The translations under genes were made by a program, and so were the position numbers. This document shows positions 32,494 through 41,469 of a stretch of 64,000 nt of DNA, one piece after another (the stretch's first letter is position 1; every line of letters starts with the position of its first letter). This DNA is from a bacterium. GTDB lineage: Bacteria; Joyebacterota; Joyebacteria; Joyebacterales; Joyebacteraceae. The notes below the pieces were generated by a model. It was not told the DNA's origin. It did no database searches and saw only the letters and a list, made by a program, of their open reading frames with translations. Location: the NCBI GenBank assembly GCA_025782395.1, contig JALGZD010000161.1, positions 1 through 64,000 of the forward strand. Reading direction: 5' to 3'.

Positions 32494-34914
32494 ATGCTAC
32501 GAATAGTCCATGATGATGAGGCCGTCGAGTTCAGCGAGAAGCTGCCGATTGTCCCGCTTCGGGATCTCGTCCTGTTCCCGCGTATGATCGTGCCTCTTCT
32601 CGTCGGCCGCCCGCGCTCTGTGAGCGCTCTCGAGGAAGTCATGCACGGCGGCAAGATCATGTTCGTCGTGACGCAGCGCGAAGCTGAGACGCAGGAACCC
32701 GCGTCCGACGATCTCTACCGCACAGGAACGATTGTCCGTGTGCTCCAGCTCCTGCGGCTGCCGGACGGGACGATGAAGGTTCTGGTTGAGGGTCTCGCTC
32801 GCGCCACCGTCAGACGGTTCATCCGCGGGGAGAGCTTCATCCAGGCGCGGGTTGAACTCGTTGACGAGACGGTCGATCACACAGTAGAGATCGAGGCGCT
32901 CATGCGCAGCGTCGCAAGCCAGTTCGAGGAGTACGTCCAGCTTTCGAGGAAGATACCGCAGGAAGTGCTGGCATCGGTTCTCGGCATGGAAGATATGGCG
33001 CGATTCACCGACACGGTGGCGACGCATCTTGCAGGGCGGATCGAGGACAAGCAGCAGATCCTCGAGGCCTCCGATGTGACGGCCAGGCTCCGGATCCTGG
33101 CGAGAGCGCTTTCGGGTGAGCTGGAGATCCTGCGGCTGGAGCGCAAGATCGAGAACCAGGTTCGCGAGCAGCTTCAGAAGAGTCAGAAGGAGTTCTACCT
33201 CCACCAGCAGATGAAGGCTATCCAGGAGGAACTGGGGCAAGAGGGCGAGGGTGCGCCCGAGGTTGCCGAGCTTGCGAAGTTGATCGAAGAAGCCAACATG
33301 AGCGAGGAAGCGGAGAAAAAGGCTCTCTCCGAACTGGATCGCCTCAAAAAGATGTCGCCGATGTCGCCCGAGGCAACTGTCGTTCGGACGTACATCGAGT
33401 GGATGACGACGGTCCCGTGGGACAAGCGGACCACCGATCGTGAGGACATCGCGGAAGTTGAGGGAATCCTCGAAGAAGATCACTACGGTCTCAAGAAGCC
33501 GAAGGAGCGTATTCTTGAGTACCTGGCGGTGCTCAAGCTTACCGAGAGGGTGAAGGGACCCATCCTCTGTCTCGTTGGTCCTCCGGGCGTCGGCAAGACC
33601 TCGCTCGGGAAGTCGGTCGCGAGGGCGCTCGATCGCAAATTCGTGCGCGTTTCGCTTGGCGGAGTGAGAGATGAAGCGGAGATCAGGGGTCACAGACGGA
33701 CCTATATCGGTTCGATGCCCGGCCGCATCATCCAGGGCCTGAGGAAGGCCGGTTCGAAGAACCCTGTCTTCCTTCTCGATGAGATAGACAAGATGAGTTC
33801 TGATTTCCGGGGCGACCCGGCGTCGGCGCTTCTGGAGGTGCTCGATCCCGAGCAGAACTGTGCGTTCAACGATCACTATCTCGATGTGGACTTTGATCTC
33901 TCAGAGGTGATGTTCATCACCACAGCGAACGTGCTGCACACCATCCCGCCGGCTCTTGAAGACAGGATGGAGACGATCCGGTTGCCCGGGTATCTGGCCC
34001 AGGAGAAACTGCAGATAGCCAAGAAGTTCCTGGTTCCCAAGCAGGTCGAGGCGAACGGTCTCTCCGACGTCGGCGTGAGGTTCTCCGATGCGGCAATCGT
34101 CCGGCTGATCGAGGACTACACCAGGGAGTCGGGCGTCCGGAACCTCGAGCGCGAGATAGCGAACATATGTCGGAAGATTGCCAGAGAGCACGCGGCGAAG
34201 AAGAAGGTGACTCACCGCGTGACACCCGCTGCGGTGCGCCGGTTCCTTGGCATGGCGAGATTTCTGTCTCAGGAGGTTGAGACCGAGTCCCGCATCGGAG
34301 TGGCGACCGGTCTGGCCTGGACGAGCGTCGGAGGAGAGATACTGACGATCGAGGTCCTCACGATGAAGGGCGATGGCCAGCTCACGCTGACAGGCAAGCT
34401 GGGCGAGGTCATGCAGGAGTCGGCCAAGGCCGCGCTCTCGTATGCGAAGGCTCACGCCGCTGAGTTGGGTATCGACGAGGAGATACTTGCGAACACAGAC
34501 ATACACATCCACGTTCCCGAGGGAGCCATTCCGAAAGACGGGCCGTCCGCCGGCGGAGCGATGGCCACGGCTCTGGTCTCCGCCCTCACGGGGCGGCCGA
34601 CTCGACCGGATGTTGCGATGACGGGCGAGATCACGCTCTCCGGCAAGATGCTGCCGATCGGCGGCCTGAACGAGAAGGCGGTCGCTGCTCACCGGGCCAA
34701 GATCACGACACTCGTCATCCCGGCTCGAAACGAGAAGGACGTGGCTGAGTTGCCGAAAGAGGTCATGCGTGATCTCGATATCAAGCTTGTCAGCAGCATC
34801 GATCAGATATTCGAGATTGCGTTTGAGGATTGGAAGAAGGCCGAGGTCAAATCGGAAGAGGTCAAGGGTGAACAGCACCCCAAGCCCCCGCTGACCCCGG
34901 CGCCGCCGCACTAG
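32494..34914 (+). CDS. lon: ATP-dependent Lon protease
   Basis: The protein has 806 residues. The N-terminal substrate-binding domain (LPIVPLRDLVLFPRMIVPLLVGRPRSV) is followed by a coiled coil (about 185-260) and an AAA+ module with Walker A GPPGVGKTSLGKS near 363, FLLDEIDKM and a sensor Arg. The protease domain has catalytic Ser685 in PKDGPSAGGAM and the Lys in GLNEKAVAAHRAK. ATG 32494 has CAGGAGA upstream; the longer frame from 32407 adds residues without a site. The last 20 residues are a Lys/Pro-rich tail beyond the usual end. It degrades damaged and regulatory cytoplasmic proteins. Confidence 0.94.
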   Translation: MLRIVHDDEAVEFSEKLPIVPLRDLVLFPRMIVPLLVGRPRSVSALEEVMHGGKIMFVVTQREAETQEPASDDLYRTGTIVRVLQLLRLPDGTMKVLVEGLARATVRRFIRGESFIQARVELVDETVDHTVEIEALMRSVASQFEEYVQLSRKIPQEVLASVLGMEDMARFTDTVATHLAGRIEDKQQILEASDVTARLRILARALSGELEILRLERKIENQVREQLQKSQKEFYLHQQMKAIQEELGQEGEGAPEVAELAKLIEEANMSEEAEKKALSELDRLKKMSPMSPEATVVRTYIEWMTTVPWDKRTTDREDIAEVEGILEEDHYGLKKPKERILEYLAVLKLTERVKGPILCLVGPPGVGKTSLGKSVARALDRKFVRVSLGGVRDEAEIRGHRRTYIGSMPGRIIQGLRKAGSKNPVFLLDEIDKMSSDFRGDPASALLEVLDPEQNCAFNDHYLDVDFDLSEVMFITTANVLHTIPPALEDRMETIRLPGYLAQEKLQIAKKFLVPKQVEANGLSDVGVRFSDAAIVRLIEDYTRESGVRNLEREIANICRKIAREHAAKKKVTHRVTPAAVRRFLGMARFLSQEVETESRIGVATGLAWTSVGGEILTIEVLTMKGDGQLTLTGKLGEVMQESAKAALSYAKAHAAELGIDEEILANTDIHIHVPEGAIPKDGPSAGGAMATALVSALTGRPTRPDVAMTGEITLSGKMLPIGGLNEKAVAAHRAKITTLVIPARNEKDVAELPKEVMRDLDIKLVSSIDQIFEIAFEDWKKAEVKSEEVKGEQHPKPPLTPAPPH

Positions 34915-34938
34915 CGCTATCGGCAGAACCGGACAGGA

Positions 34939-34963
34939 GGGCCTCGCTGACGCGGGGCCCCTT
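34939..34963 (+). terminator. Hairpin after lon
   Basis: A 9-bp GC stem (34939-34947 with 34952-34960, one G-T pair) with loop TGAC is followed by CTTTG, 25 bp before engB. Confidence 0.65.
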
Positions 34964-34987
34964 TGCGTTCGCACCGGGAGAAGCACC

Positions 34988-35584
34988 ATGGGAGTGAAGA
35001 GCGCCGAATTCCTTCTGGGCGCGGCGAGCATCAAGCAGTTGCCGAAGGGCGGTCTGCCCGAGATTGCGCTGGCCGGGCGCTCGAACGTCGGGAAGTCATC
35101 ACTCCTTAACAAGCTTACCGGCAGGAGAAGCCTGGCGAGAATCTCAGGGACGCCGGGAAAGACGAGGGAGCTCAATCTCTACCGGATAGAGCAGGATCTC
35201 ATCATCGTGGACCTTCCCGGATACGGGTTCGCGAAGGTCCCGGATAGCGTGAGGCGCAAGTGGGGAATGCTGATAGAGTCCTACCTGAACGAGCGTCAGG
35301 AGCTCTCGGGCATTGTGCACCTTGTGGATGCCCGTCACACGCCGACCCGAGAAGACGTGCAGATGCACGAGTGGATCAAGTACGCTCGCGTCCCGGCATT
35401 GATTGCGGTCACCAAGATTGATAAGATATCCAGAGGCAGATGGGCGGGCGCCGTGAAGACCGTGCGGGAGACGCTCGAGCCCGATGCTGTGACTCCAAGC
35501 GTTCTCTTCTCCGCCGAGACTGGTGAGGGAGCGAGGGGGATCTGGAGTTGGATTCGTGAGGCCACAGGTACGAGAAGGGCCTGA
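34988..35584 (+). CDS. engB: Ribosome biogenesis GTP-binding protein YsxC/EngB
   Basis: The protein is a 198-residue GTPase. G1 is GRSNVGKSSLLN, G2 lies around GTPGKTRELN, G3 is DLPGYGFAKV, G4 is TKIDKI and G5 is near SAETGEG. It participates in assembly of the large ribosomal subunit in the cytoplasm. The ATG follows GGGAGAA. Its position next to lon is common in bacteria. Confidence 0.93.
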   Translation: MGVKSAEFLLGAASIKQLPKGGLPEIALAGRSNVGKSSLLNKLTGRRSLARISGTPGKTRELNLYRIEQDLIIVDLPGYGFAKVPDSVRRKWGMLIESYLNERQELSGIVHLVDARHTPTREDVQMHEWIKYARVPALIAVTKIDKISRGRWAGAVKTVRETLEPDAVTPSVLFSAETGEGARGIWSWIREATGTRRA

Positions 35585-35628
35585 GGTCGCAGGCTCATGA
35601 GAGCTCTGTCCTGCAATGGAGGAACTCG

Positions 35629-36762
35629 ATGAAGTCCAAACTCTTCACGCCGGGTCCGACGAAGATCCCGGGAGCCGTGCTCAGCTCGGTCGGCAAGCAG
35701 GTCCTGCACCACAGGACTCCCGAGTTCTCCGTCAAGGTCAGACACGTACAGGACGAGCTGGGGCGGCTTCTGAGCACGCGCAACGACGTTCTGCTCTTCA
35801 CGTGCTCGGGCACGGCAATGATGGAAGCCGCAGTCGCCAACCTGCTCTCGCGCGGTGACAAAGTCATCTGTCTCCTGAACGGCGCATTCGGTGAGCGATG
35901 GCGGGACATCTGCCACGTCTATGGTGTGGACGTCGTCGAGTATGCAGTCGAGTGGGGGCAAAGCAACGACCCGGCCAGAGTGGGAGAGCTGCTGGAGCAG
36001 AACCCCGACGCCAAGGCCGTACTCATCATCCACAGTGAGACCTCGACCGGTGCGCTCAACGATATCAAGGCGATAGCGAAGGTCGCCGAGGGGCACGATG
36101 CCATCACGGTTGTGGACGCGACGTCGAGCGTCGGCGTTCACGAGATCCGCATGGATGACTGGGGCGTGGACGTGCTGGTGGCCGGAACGCAGAAAGCGCT
36201 TATGACGCCTCCCGGTCTCTCGTTTGTGGCGATCAATGGAAACGGGTGGGCGTGTGTGACTAAGTCCGACCTGCCTGCATTCTACTTCGATTTCACGAGG
36301 ACGTGGAAAAAGCTTCAGTCAAAGGGCCAGACGCCCTTCACACCTGCCGTCTCGCTGATCTACGGTCTCGAGACCGCTCTTCAGATGATGGATGACGAAG
36401 GCTGGAATGAGATCTACGCCCGTCACCGGATGATGGGAGAGGCGACGAGGGCGGCTGTGAAGGCGCTCGGATTCGGCATCCTGCCCGAGAACCCCGTCAA
36501 CGGAGTCACGGTTTGTGTCTGTCCGGAAGGTGTCGACGGAAACCAACTCGTGAGAACGATGGACGATGACTTCGGCGTTCGCGTCGCTGGTGGACAGTTG
36601 AAGCTCTCCGGCAAGGTCTTTCGCATCGGCCACATGGGCGGGATTCGCGAGCGCGATCTGCCGATGGTGATCGGAGCGCTTGAACTGGCGCTTGCAAAGC
36701 TAGGTCACAAGGTTGAGATCGGCGCAGGACTCTCGGCTCTTCAGGATGTACTGCGCGCATAG
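35629..36762 (+). CDS. Class V aminotransferase, serine/alanine--glyoxylate type
   Basis: This is a PLP enzyme of 377 residues. LFTPGPTKIPGAVL at the N-terminus, LLFTCSGTAMMEAAVANL, LIIHSETSTGALNDI, TVVDATSSVG, the Schiff-base Lys in VLVAGTQKALMTPPGLSF and RIGHMGGI match the serine-pyruvate / alanine-glyoxylate / phosphonopyruvate aminotransferase group (SgaA-like). In this group the donor is usually serine or alanine and the acceptor glyoxylate or pyruvate. The ATG follows ATGGAGGA. It lies 44 bp after engB and directly before tRNA-Lys. The exact substrate pair is uncertain. Confidence 0.85.
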   Translation: MKSKLFTPGPTKIPGAVLSSVGKQVLHHRTPEFSVKVRHVQDELGRLLSTRNDVLLFTCSGTAMMEAAVANLLSRGDKVICLLNGAFGERWRDICHVYGVDVVEYAVEWGQSNDPARVGELLEQNPDAKAVLIIHSETSTGALNDIKAIAKVAEGHDAITVVDATSSVGVHEIRMDDWGVDVLVAGTQKALMTPPGLSFVAINGNGWACVTKSDLPAFYFDFTRTWKKLQSKGQTPFTPAVSLIYGLETALQMMDDEGWNEIYARHRMMGEATRAAVKALGFGILPENPVNGVTVCVCPEGVDGNQLVRTMDDDFGVRVAGGQLKLSGKVFRIGHMGGIRERDLPMVIGALELALAKLGHKVEIGAGLSALQDVLRA

Positions 36763-36775
36763 CGGGTGGTCACAC

Positions 36776-36851
36776 GGGCCGTTAGCTCAGTCGGTAGAGC
36801 ACCTGCCTTTTAAGCAGGGAGTCGCTGGTTCGAGCCCAGCACGGCCTACCA
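36776..36851 (+). tRNA. tRNA-Lys (UUU)
   Basis: The 76-nt cloverleaf has acceptor GGGCCGT with ACGGCCT (G1-U72 wobble) and an encoded CCA. The anticodon stem CCTGC/GCAGG encloses CTTTTAA, giving anticodon UUU. Confidence 0.95.
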
Positions 36852-36909
36852 CAGAAACGGAGTCGCATGGTGGGGGGACAGCTGGAGCCCCCGCCGCGGC
36901 AGACATAGC

Positions 36910-36984
36910 GTCCCCATCGTCTAGGGGTCAGGACACCGCCCTTTCACGGCGGCAACACGGGTTCGATTCCCGTTGGGGACGCCA
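36910..36984 (+). tRNA. tRNA-Glu (UUC)
   Basis: The 75-nt cloverleaf has acceptor GTCCCCA with TGGGGAC, discriminator G and an encoded CCA. Anticodon stem CCGCC/GGCGG with loop CTTTCAC gives UUC. It is 58 bp after tRNA-Lys, probably in the same transcript. Confidence 0.95.
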
Positions 36985-36990
36985 CATACT

Positions 36991-37018
36991 GAGAGCCTGG
37001 CCGCAACGCCGGGCTCTC
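36991..37018 (+). terminator. Hairpin after the tRNA pair
   Basis: An 11-base arm pair (36991-37001 with 37008-37018, one T-G pair) starts six bases after tRNA-Glu. There is no T-run. Confidence 0.6.
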
Positions 37019-37118
37019 GGCAGGAAAGCTGCCCACCGTTCACAACGTTGACGTCCCTCAATGCCTGGGCTAACATCATCGATGTGATCGGAATCTGTCG
37101 GTCTCCGGAGGAATCCTC

Positions 37119-38549
37119 TTGGCAGCACGCACCAACACAGCGCGAGAGAGTGAACCACCGCGCGGCCTCGAGTCGTTCCTCAAGCAGTGTCCCGAGTACA
37201 CAGAGACAGCCGTGCTCGATGAACTCCGGGCGACCGAGTTCGCACGGCTGGGCAGGCTCGGCCACATCTACCTCGACTACACTGGAGGTGGGCTCTACGG
37301 CGAGTCTCAAGTAAGGCGGCAGGCTGGGTTTCTGCTCGGCAACGTTCTGGGTAATCCGCACTCCTCGAACCCGACGTCGTCAGTCGCCACCAAGCTGATT
37401 GAACGCTGCCGCAGCCGTGTGGCCGGCTTCTTCAATGCCTCACCGGAAGAGTACGCGGTCATCTTCACTGCCAACGCCAGCCACGCGCTCAAACTCGTGG
37501 GGGAGGCCTACCCGTTCTCAGATGGGGATGAGCTCCTCCTCAGTTTTGACAACCACAATTCGGCGAACGGGATCCGTGAGTTCAGTCGGGCCGATCTCGC
37601 AACCACGCGCTACCTTCCGGTTGTTCCCCCGGACCTGTACGTCTCGGATGATACTGTCGAACGAGCTCTCAGCGAAGGCACCGGTGCTGAGAACAAGCTC
37701 TTCGTCTATCCCGCTCAGTCGAACTTCTCAGGCGTTCAGCATCCCCTGAGCTGGATCGAGCTTGCGCAGTCGAGGGGGTGGGACGTCTTTCTCGACGCGG
37801 CAGCGTTTGTGCCTACGAACACCCTCGATCTTGGTCGCTGGCATCCCGACTACGTCTGCGTGTCGTTCTACAAGATGTTTGGTTATCCGACAGGTGTCGG
37901 TGTGCTCATCGCGCGACGCGAAGCGCTGGGGAAGCTTCGCCGTCCGTGGTTTTCGGGAGGAACCATCACCGTGGTCTCTGTGCAGGCCGACCAGCATCTT
38001 GTGGCAGGGGGAGCGGCCAGGTTCGAGGACGGCACGCCGAACTACGTGTGTCTCCCGGCTGTGGAGCGGGGTCTCGATTTCATTGAATCGGTCGGCATCG
38101 AGACCATACACAGACGTGTGACGTGTCTCACCGCCTGGCTTCTTGAGCGAATGATCAAGCTCAAGCACGGCACGGGCCGTCCTGTCGTGAAGATTTACGG
38201 TCCTGAGAACATGGATCGCCGCGGTGCCACTGTTGCTTTCAACGTGTACGATGCAGAGGGCGCCACGATAGATCATCTGGCAGTCGAGGAACGGGCGAAC
38301 GAGTGGGGTATATCGCTCCGCACGGGTTGCTTCTGCAACCCGGGAGCAGGAGAGATGGCGCTCGGTCTCGATAGGGATGAAATAGTCGAGTGTTTCACCG
38401 ACGTCGACGCGAGGATCACACTGAACGAGTTTCGCCAGTGCATCGACAGCAAGGACACGGGAGCCGTGCGGATATCCCTTGGGATCGCCACGAACTATTC
38501 TGACGTGGGCACGTTTCTGAGTTTCCTCGATGCGTTCAGAGAGAGCTAG
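37119..38549 (+). CDS. NifS-like PLP protein related to the Moco sulfurase N-terminal domain
   Basis: The predicted protein has 476 residues. IYLDYTGGGLYGESQV, NPHSSNPTS, VIFTANASHALKLVGE, the PLP Lys in VCVSFYKMFGYPTGVGVLI and the Cys in LRTGCFCNPGAGEMA match the NifS-like domain of eukaryotic Mo-cofactor sulfurase more than IscS or SufS. The C-terminal MOSC domain of that enzyme is absent. It may mobilise sulfur from cysteine, possibly to Moco of a xanthine-dehydrogenase-type enzyme such as the one truncated at the window start (inference). The start is a TTG with GGAGGAA five bases upstream. Confidence 0.8.
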   Translation: MAARTNTARESEPPRGLESFLKQCPEYTETAVLDELRATEFARLGRLGHIYLDYTGGGLYGESQVRRQAGFLLGNVLGNPHSSNPTSSVATKLIERCRSRVAGFFNASPEEYAVIFTANASHALKLVGEAYPFSDGDELLLSFDNHNSANGIREFSRADLATTRYLPVVPPDLYVSDDTVERALSEGTGAENKLFVYPAQSNFSGVQHPLSWIELAQSRGWDVFLDAAAFVPTNTLDLGRWHPDYVCVSFYKMFGYPTGVGVLIARREALGKLRRPWFSGGTITVVSVQADQHLVAGGAARFEDGTPNYVCLPAVERGLDFIESVGIETIHRRVTCLTAWLLERMIKLKHGTGRPVVKIYGPENMDRRGATVAFNVYDAEGATIDHLAVEERANEWGISLRTGCFCNPGAGEMALGLDRDEIVECFTDVDARITLNEFRQCIDSKDTGAVRISLGIATNYSDVGTFLSFLDAFRES

Positions 38550-38621
38550 CGCCCTCCCACGGATGCGCTCAGGTAGAGCCGCCGCCCCGCTACGCGCTCA
38601 GGGAGCCCCAATACCCTCCCG

Positions 38622-41246
38622 CTACTTCACGAGACTGACCTTCCTTGTTACTGCCTCTCCGTTTGCCTCGAGCTTCATGAAGTACGTGCCGCTCGAAACC
38701 GCCCGGCCTTGATCATTCCGTCCATCCCAGTGCGCTTCATGCTGACCGGCTTCCCGGTAACCGGATTCCACCGTCCGCACGCATCTGCCGGCGAGGTCAT
38801 GGACCGTGATCGATACACCCGCCGGCCTGGACAGAGAGTACACCACCGTCGTACTCGGGTTGAACGGGTTGGGGAAGCTCGCGAACCCGGCGATGGTCTT
38901 GGCTTCGGCGATCCCGTCATCTACGCCGGTCACGTCATTCAGGTCGATCGAGTACATCGAACGTCCGTGAGTTCCAGCTACGAGCGTTCTCGTAGGCTGA
39001 TGGATCTTGAGGTCGAAGACGGGCGCCGGTGGAAGACCGGTCCCGAGCACCTCCCAGTTCGCGCCCAGGTCCTTCGTGAAGAAGCAGCCGACATCCGTGC
39101 CGATGTAGAGCGCCGATGGCAGATCCGGATCGACAGCGACTACATTGAACGGGGCATCCGGAAGATTTCCGCTGATATCCGTCCAGGTCGTGCCGAAGTC
39201 GTCCGTCCTGTAGAGGTGGGCGATCTCTTCATCCCATCTCAACCCGGAGAAGGTCACGTAGGCGACGGACGCATCGTTGTGGTCGACGGCGACACGCGTG
39301 ACCCAGCGGTTCGGAAGTGTCCCGGAGATATTCGACCAGGTCCCCCCGCCGTTCTCCGTGACCCAGACGTTGGAGTCGTCGGTGCCGACGTAGATGACAT
39401 CCGGATCGCCGGAGGAGACCGCGATCGTCGTGATCGTACCGTAGCTACCCTGGTTTCCGTTCGTGAGGTCGGTGCTGATTGCGCTCCACCATGAAGCGCC
39501 ATCGGTCGTGCGCCAGAGCCTGTAGGTTCCGAAGTAGAGCGTCTGCGCGTCGGAGGGGTCCATCACGATAGGCGACGACCAGTTTCTACGGTCGCCCCCA
39601 TTGACGCCGTTGAGCGCCCACGACCAGTAGTTGCCGAAGTCGGTGGACTTGTAGGCGTTGCCCCACTGGTACTCGCAGTAGATCGTGTTCGGGTCTGTCG
39701 GATCGACGATCGTGTAGAACCCGTCGCCGCCGAAGATTCTTTCCCAGTCATCAGTCGCACCGGTCGGGGTCCTGAGCGTGCCGTTGTCCTGTGTCCCACC
39801 GTAGAGTCGTTCGGGATGCTGGTAGTCGATCTCGATCGCGTAGAACTGGTTGGTCGGTTGGTCGTAGAGTTTTGTCCAGGAGCTTCCGCTGTCCGTCGAG
39901 ACGTAGATGCCGCCGTCGTTGCCCTCGAATATCCTCGTGGCGTCGGTCGGGTCGAACTCCAGGGCGTGGTGGTCGACGTGGTTGTCGTAGCCCACCTCCG
40001 ACCAGCTCGCGCCTCCGTTCTGCGACCTGTAGAAGGGAACACCGAGTGCGAATACGCGATCGGGATTGTCCGGATCGACTCGCACCTGACCGAAGTACCA
40101 GCCGAAGGAGCGTGTCAGGTTTGAGAGCGCGCCGTCGTTCGTCTGCGTCCAGGTGTCGCCGCCGTCGGTGCTTTTGAAGAGGCCGTCGAAGTAGCCCGGG
40201 TCGTCGACATACATGGCATAGATGACGCTCGGGTCGGATTCGCACACTGAGATGCCGATACGGCCGACCCCAGAGCCCGAGGGCAGCCCGCTTGTGAGTT
40301 CGGACCAGGTATCGCCGCCGTCGGTGGAGCGGTATATGCCGCTCGACGGACCGCCGGATCTCCTGTACGTGCGCCTCCGGACACGTTCCCACATAGCGAC
40401 ATAGACAGTGTCCGGGTGGTCGGGGTTGATGGCCAGATCGATCGCCGCAGTCGAGTCCGTGAGCGCGAAGACCTGCGTCCAGGAGTCGCCCGCATCGGTC
40501 GACCGATAGACACCGCGGTCCGGGTTCGTTCCGAAGAGTGTTCCTGTGGCTGCGACCCACACGCGGTCGGTGTTCCTGGGGTCGATCACGATTCGACCGG
40601 TGTAGCGTGTCTCCTCGAGACCAATGTGGCTCCAGGTGGATCCGCCATCCGTCGATTTGAAGATCCCGGCGCCGAACCAGCTCGAACTCGTGGCATTTGA
40701 TTCCCCGGTGCCCACGTAGATGACGTCCGGGTCGTCGGGGTCCACGGCCATGTCGCCTATGGTGAGGACCGGCTGGTCATCGAAGATGGGATCCCACGTG
40801 CTGCCGCCGTCCGCAGTCTTGAAGAGCCCGCCGCTCGCCATTGCAGCATAGATAATGTCGGGATCAGTCGGGTCGAAGGCGAGGTCGGTAACACGAGCCC
40901 CGATGTTGCTTGGCCCGCGCTCCTGCCACGCAGCGCGGTCCGACCGCGTCGCCGAGAGTCTCAGGGCGTACCCGTCCGCCATAGCCTCGGTCATCTGCTC
41001 GTGGTTGACCTCCTCATAGGGGTATGCCCGCTGAGCGAACGACCAGTCGTTCGGGAAGGTCCCCGGCTCGTAGAGCCTCCCTTCCGCCGCCATCTCAGCC
41101 TTGAGGGATGCCTTCTCGGCTGAGATTCGAGATGCGATCTCTTCAGTGGTCATGAGCTCTGTAGTGCGTGTGTTACGCACTGCCCAGAGCACTACGATCA
41201 GGGCAAGAACAAGAAGCACAGGGAAAAGAACTCGTCGTCTTGTCAT
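38622..41246 (-). CDS. Secreted Asp-box (VPS10/sialidase-like) beta-propeller with FlgD-like tail
   Basis: The protein has 874 residues. A signal anchor (VLFPVLLVLALIVVLWAV) is followed by a helical stretch and then about twelve Asp-box repeats (S/T-x-D-x-G-x-x-W, for example KSTDGGSTW, RSTDGGDTW, VTENGGGTW), which build one or two beta-propellers of the VPS10/BNR type. The catalytic residues of sialidases are not recognisable, so it is probably a binding protein or an unknown glycan or peptide hydrolase. The C-terminal 85 residues (FPNPFNPSTTVVYSL ... LAGRCVRTV ... WDGRNDQGRAVSSGTYFMKL ... KVSLVK) form a FlgD-like/Por-secretion-like tail. The ATG follows GCAGGAGG. It is convergent with the Moco-sulfurase-like gene. 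Confidence 0.85.
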   Translation of the reverse strand: MTRRRVLFPVLLVLALIVVLWAVRNTRTTELMTTEEIASRISAEKASLKAEMAAEGRLYEPGTFPNDWSFAQRAYPYEEVNHEQMTEAMADGYALRLSATRSDRAAWQERGPSNIGARVTDLAFDPTDPDIIYAAMASGGLFKTADGGSTWDPIFDDQPVLTIGDMAVDPDDPDVIYVGTGESNATSSSWFGAGIFKSTDGGSTWSHIGLEETRYTGRIVIDPRNTDRVWVAATGTLFGTNPDRGVYRSTDAGDSWTQVFALTDSTAAIDLAINPDHPDTVYVAMWERVRRRTYRRSGGPSSGIYRSTDGGDTWSELTSGLPSGSGVGRIGISVCESDPSVIYAMYVDDPGYFDGLFKSTDGGDTWTQTNDGALSNLTRSFGWYFGQVRVDPDNPDRVFALGVPFYRSQNGGASWSEVGYDNHVDHHALEFDPTDATRIFEGNDGGIYVSTDSGSSWTKLYDQPTNQFYAIEIDYQHPERLYGGTQDNGTLRTPTGATDDWERIFGGDGFYTIVDPTDPNTIYCEYQWGNAYKSTDFGNYWSWALNGVNGGDRRNWSSPIVMDPSDAQTLYFGTYRLWRTTDGASWWSAISTDLTNGNQGSYGTITTIAVSSGDPDVIYVGTDDSNVWVTENGGGTWSNISGTLPNRWVTRVAVDHNDASVAYVTFSGLRWDEEIAHLYRTDDFGTTWTDISGNLPDAPFNVVAVDPDLPSALYIGTDVGCFFTKDLGANWEVLGTGLPPAPVFDLKIHQPTRTLVAGTHGRSMYSIDLNDVTGVDDGIAEAKTIAGFASFPNPFNPSTTVVYSLSRPAGVSITVHDLAGRCVRTVESGYREAGQHEAHWDGRNDQGRAVSSGTYFMKLEANGEAVTRKVSLVK

Positions 41247-41305
41247 GTTGAGAAACCTCCTGCCTGCGTGTCATATCGTTGATCGAAGAGCCCATATCTT
41301 GTCTT

Positions 41306-41314
41306 AGTATAGCA
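41306..41314 (-). promoter_or_regulatory. Possible extended -10 promoter of the propeller gene
   Basis: On the minus strand, TGCTATACT matches an extended -10 element (TGnTATAAT), giving a leader of about 50 nt before the ATG at 41246. No good -35 box is seen. Confidence 0.35.
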
Positions 41315-41367
41315 ACTTCCGTGAAAGACGACGAGAGGCAACAAGGAGTCGGAAGCCGGCATCAGAT

Positions 41368-41397
41368 GGGGCTCCTGCGATGCTTCTCAGGAGCCCC
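41368..41397. terminator. Isolated 10-bp hairpin
   Basis: GGGGCTCCTG pairs exactly with 41388-41397 across a 10-base loop. It lies between divergent genes, upstream of the csp promoter, and has no gene to terminate. Its role is unclear. Confidence 0.55.
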
Positions 41398-41433
41398 GCT
41401 TCCTGGGGCTATGACGACTTCCGGCGATTCTGT

Positions 41434-41462
41434 TTGACAATGGAAGAATCTCTGGTCATACT
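41434..41462 (+). promoter_or_regulatory. Sigma-70 promoter of the cold-shock gene
   Basis: TTGACA (41434-41439) and CATACT (41457-41462) are 17 bp apart. Transcription from here gives a leader of about 290 nt before the csp start codon. Confidence 0.7.
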
Positions 41463-41469
41463 AACCGTC

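Noticed and set aside
32497-33876. 459-codon open frame on the minus strand
   Set aside because: It is antisense to lon, whose motifs are unambiguous. It arises from GC-rich codon bias.
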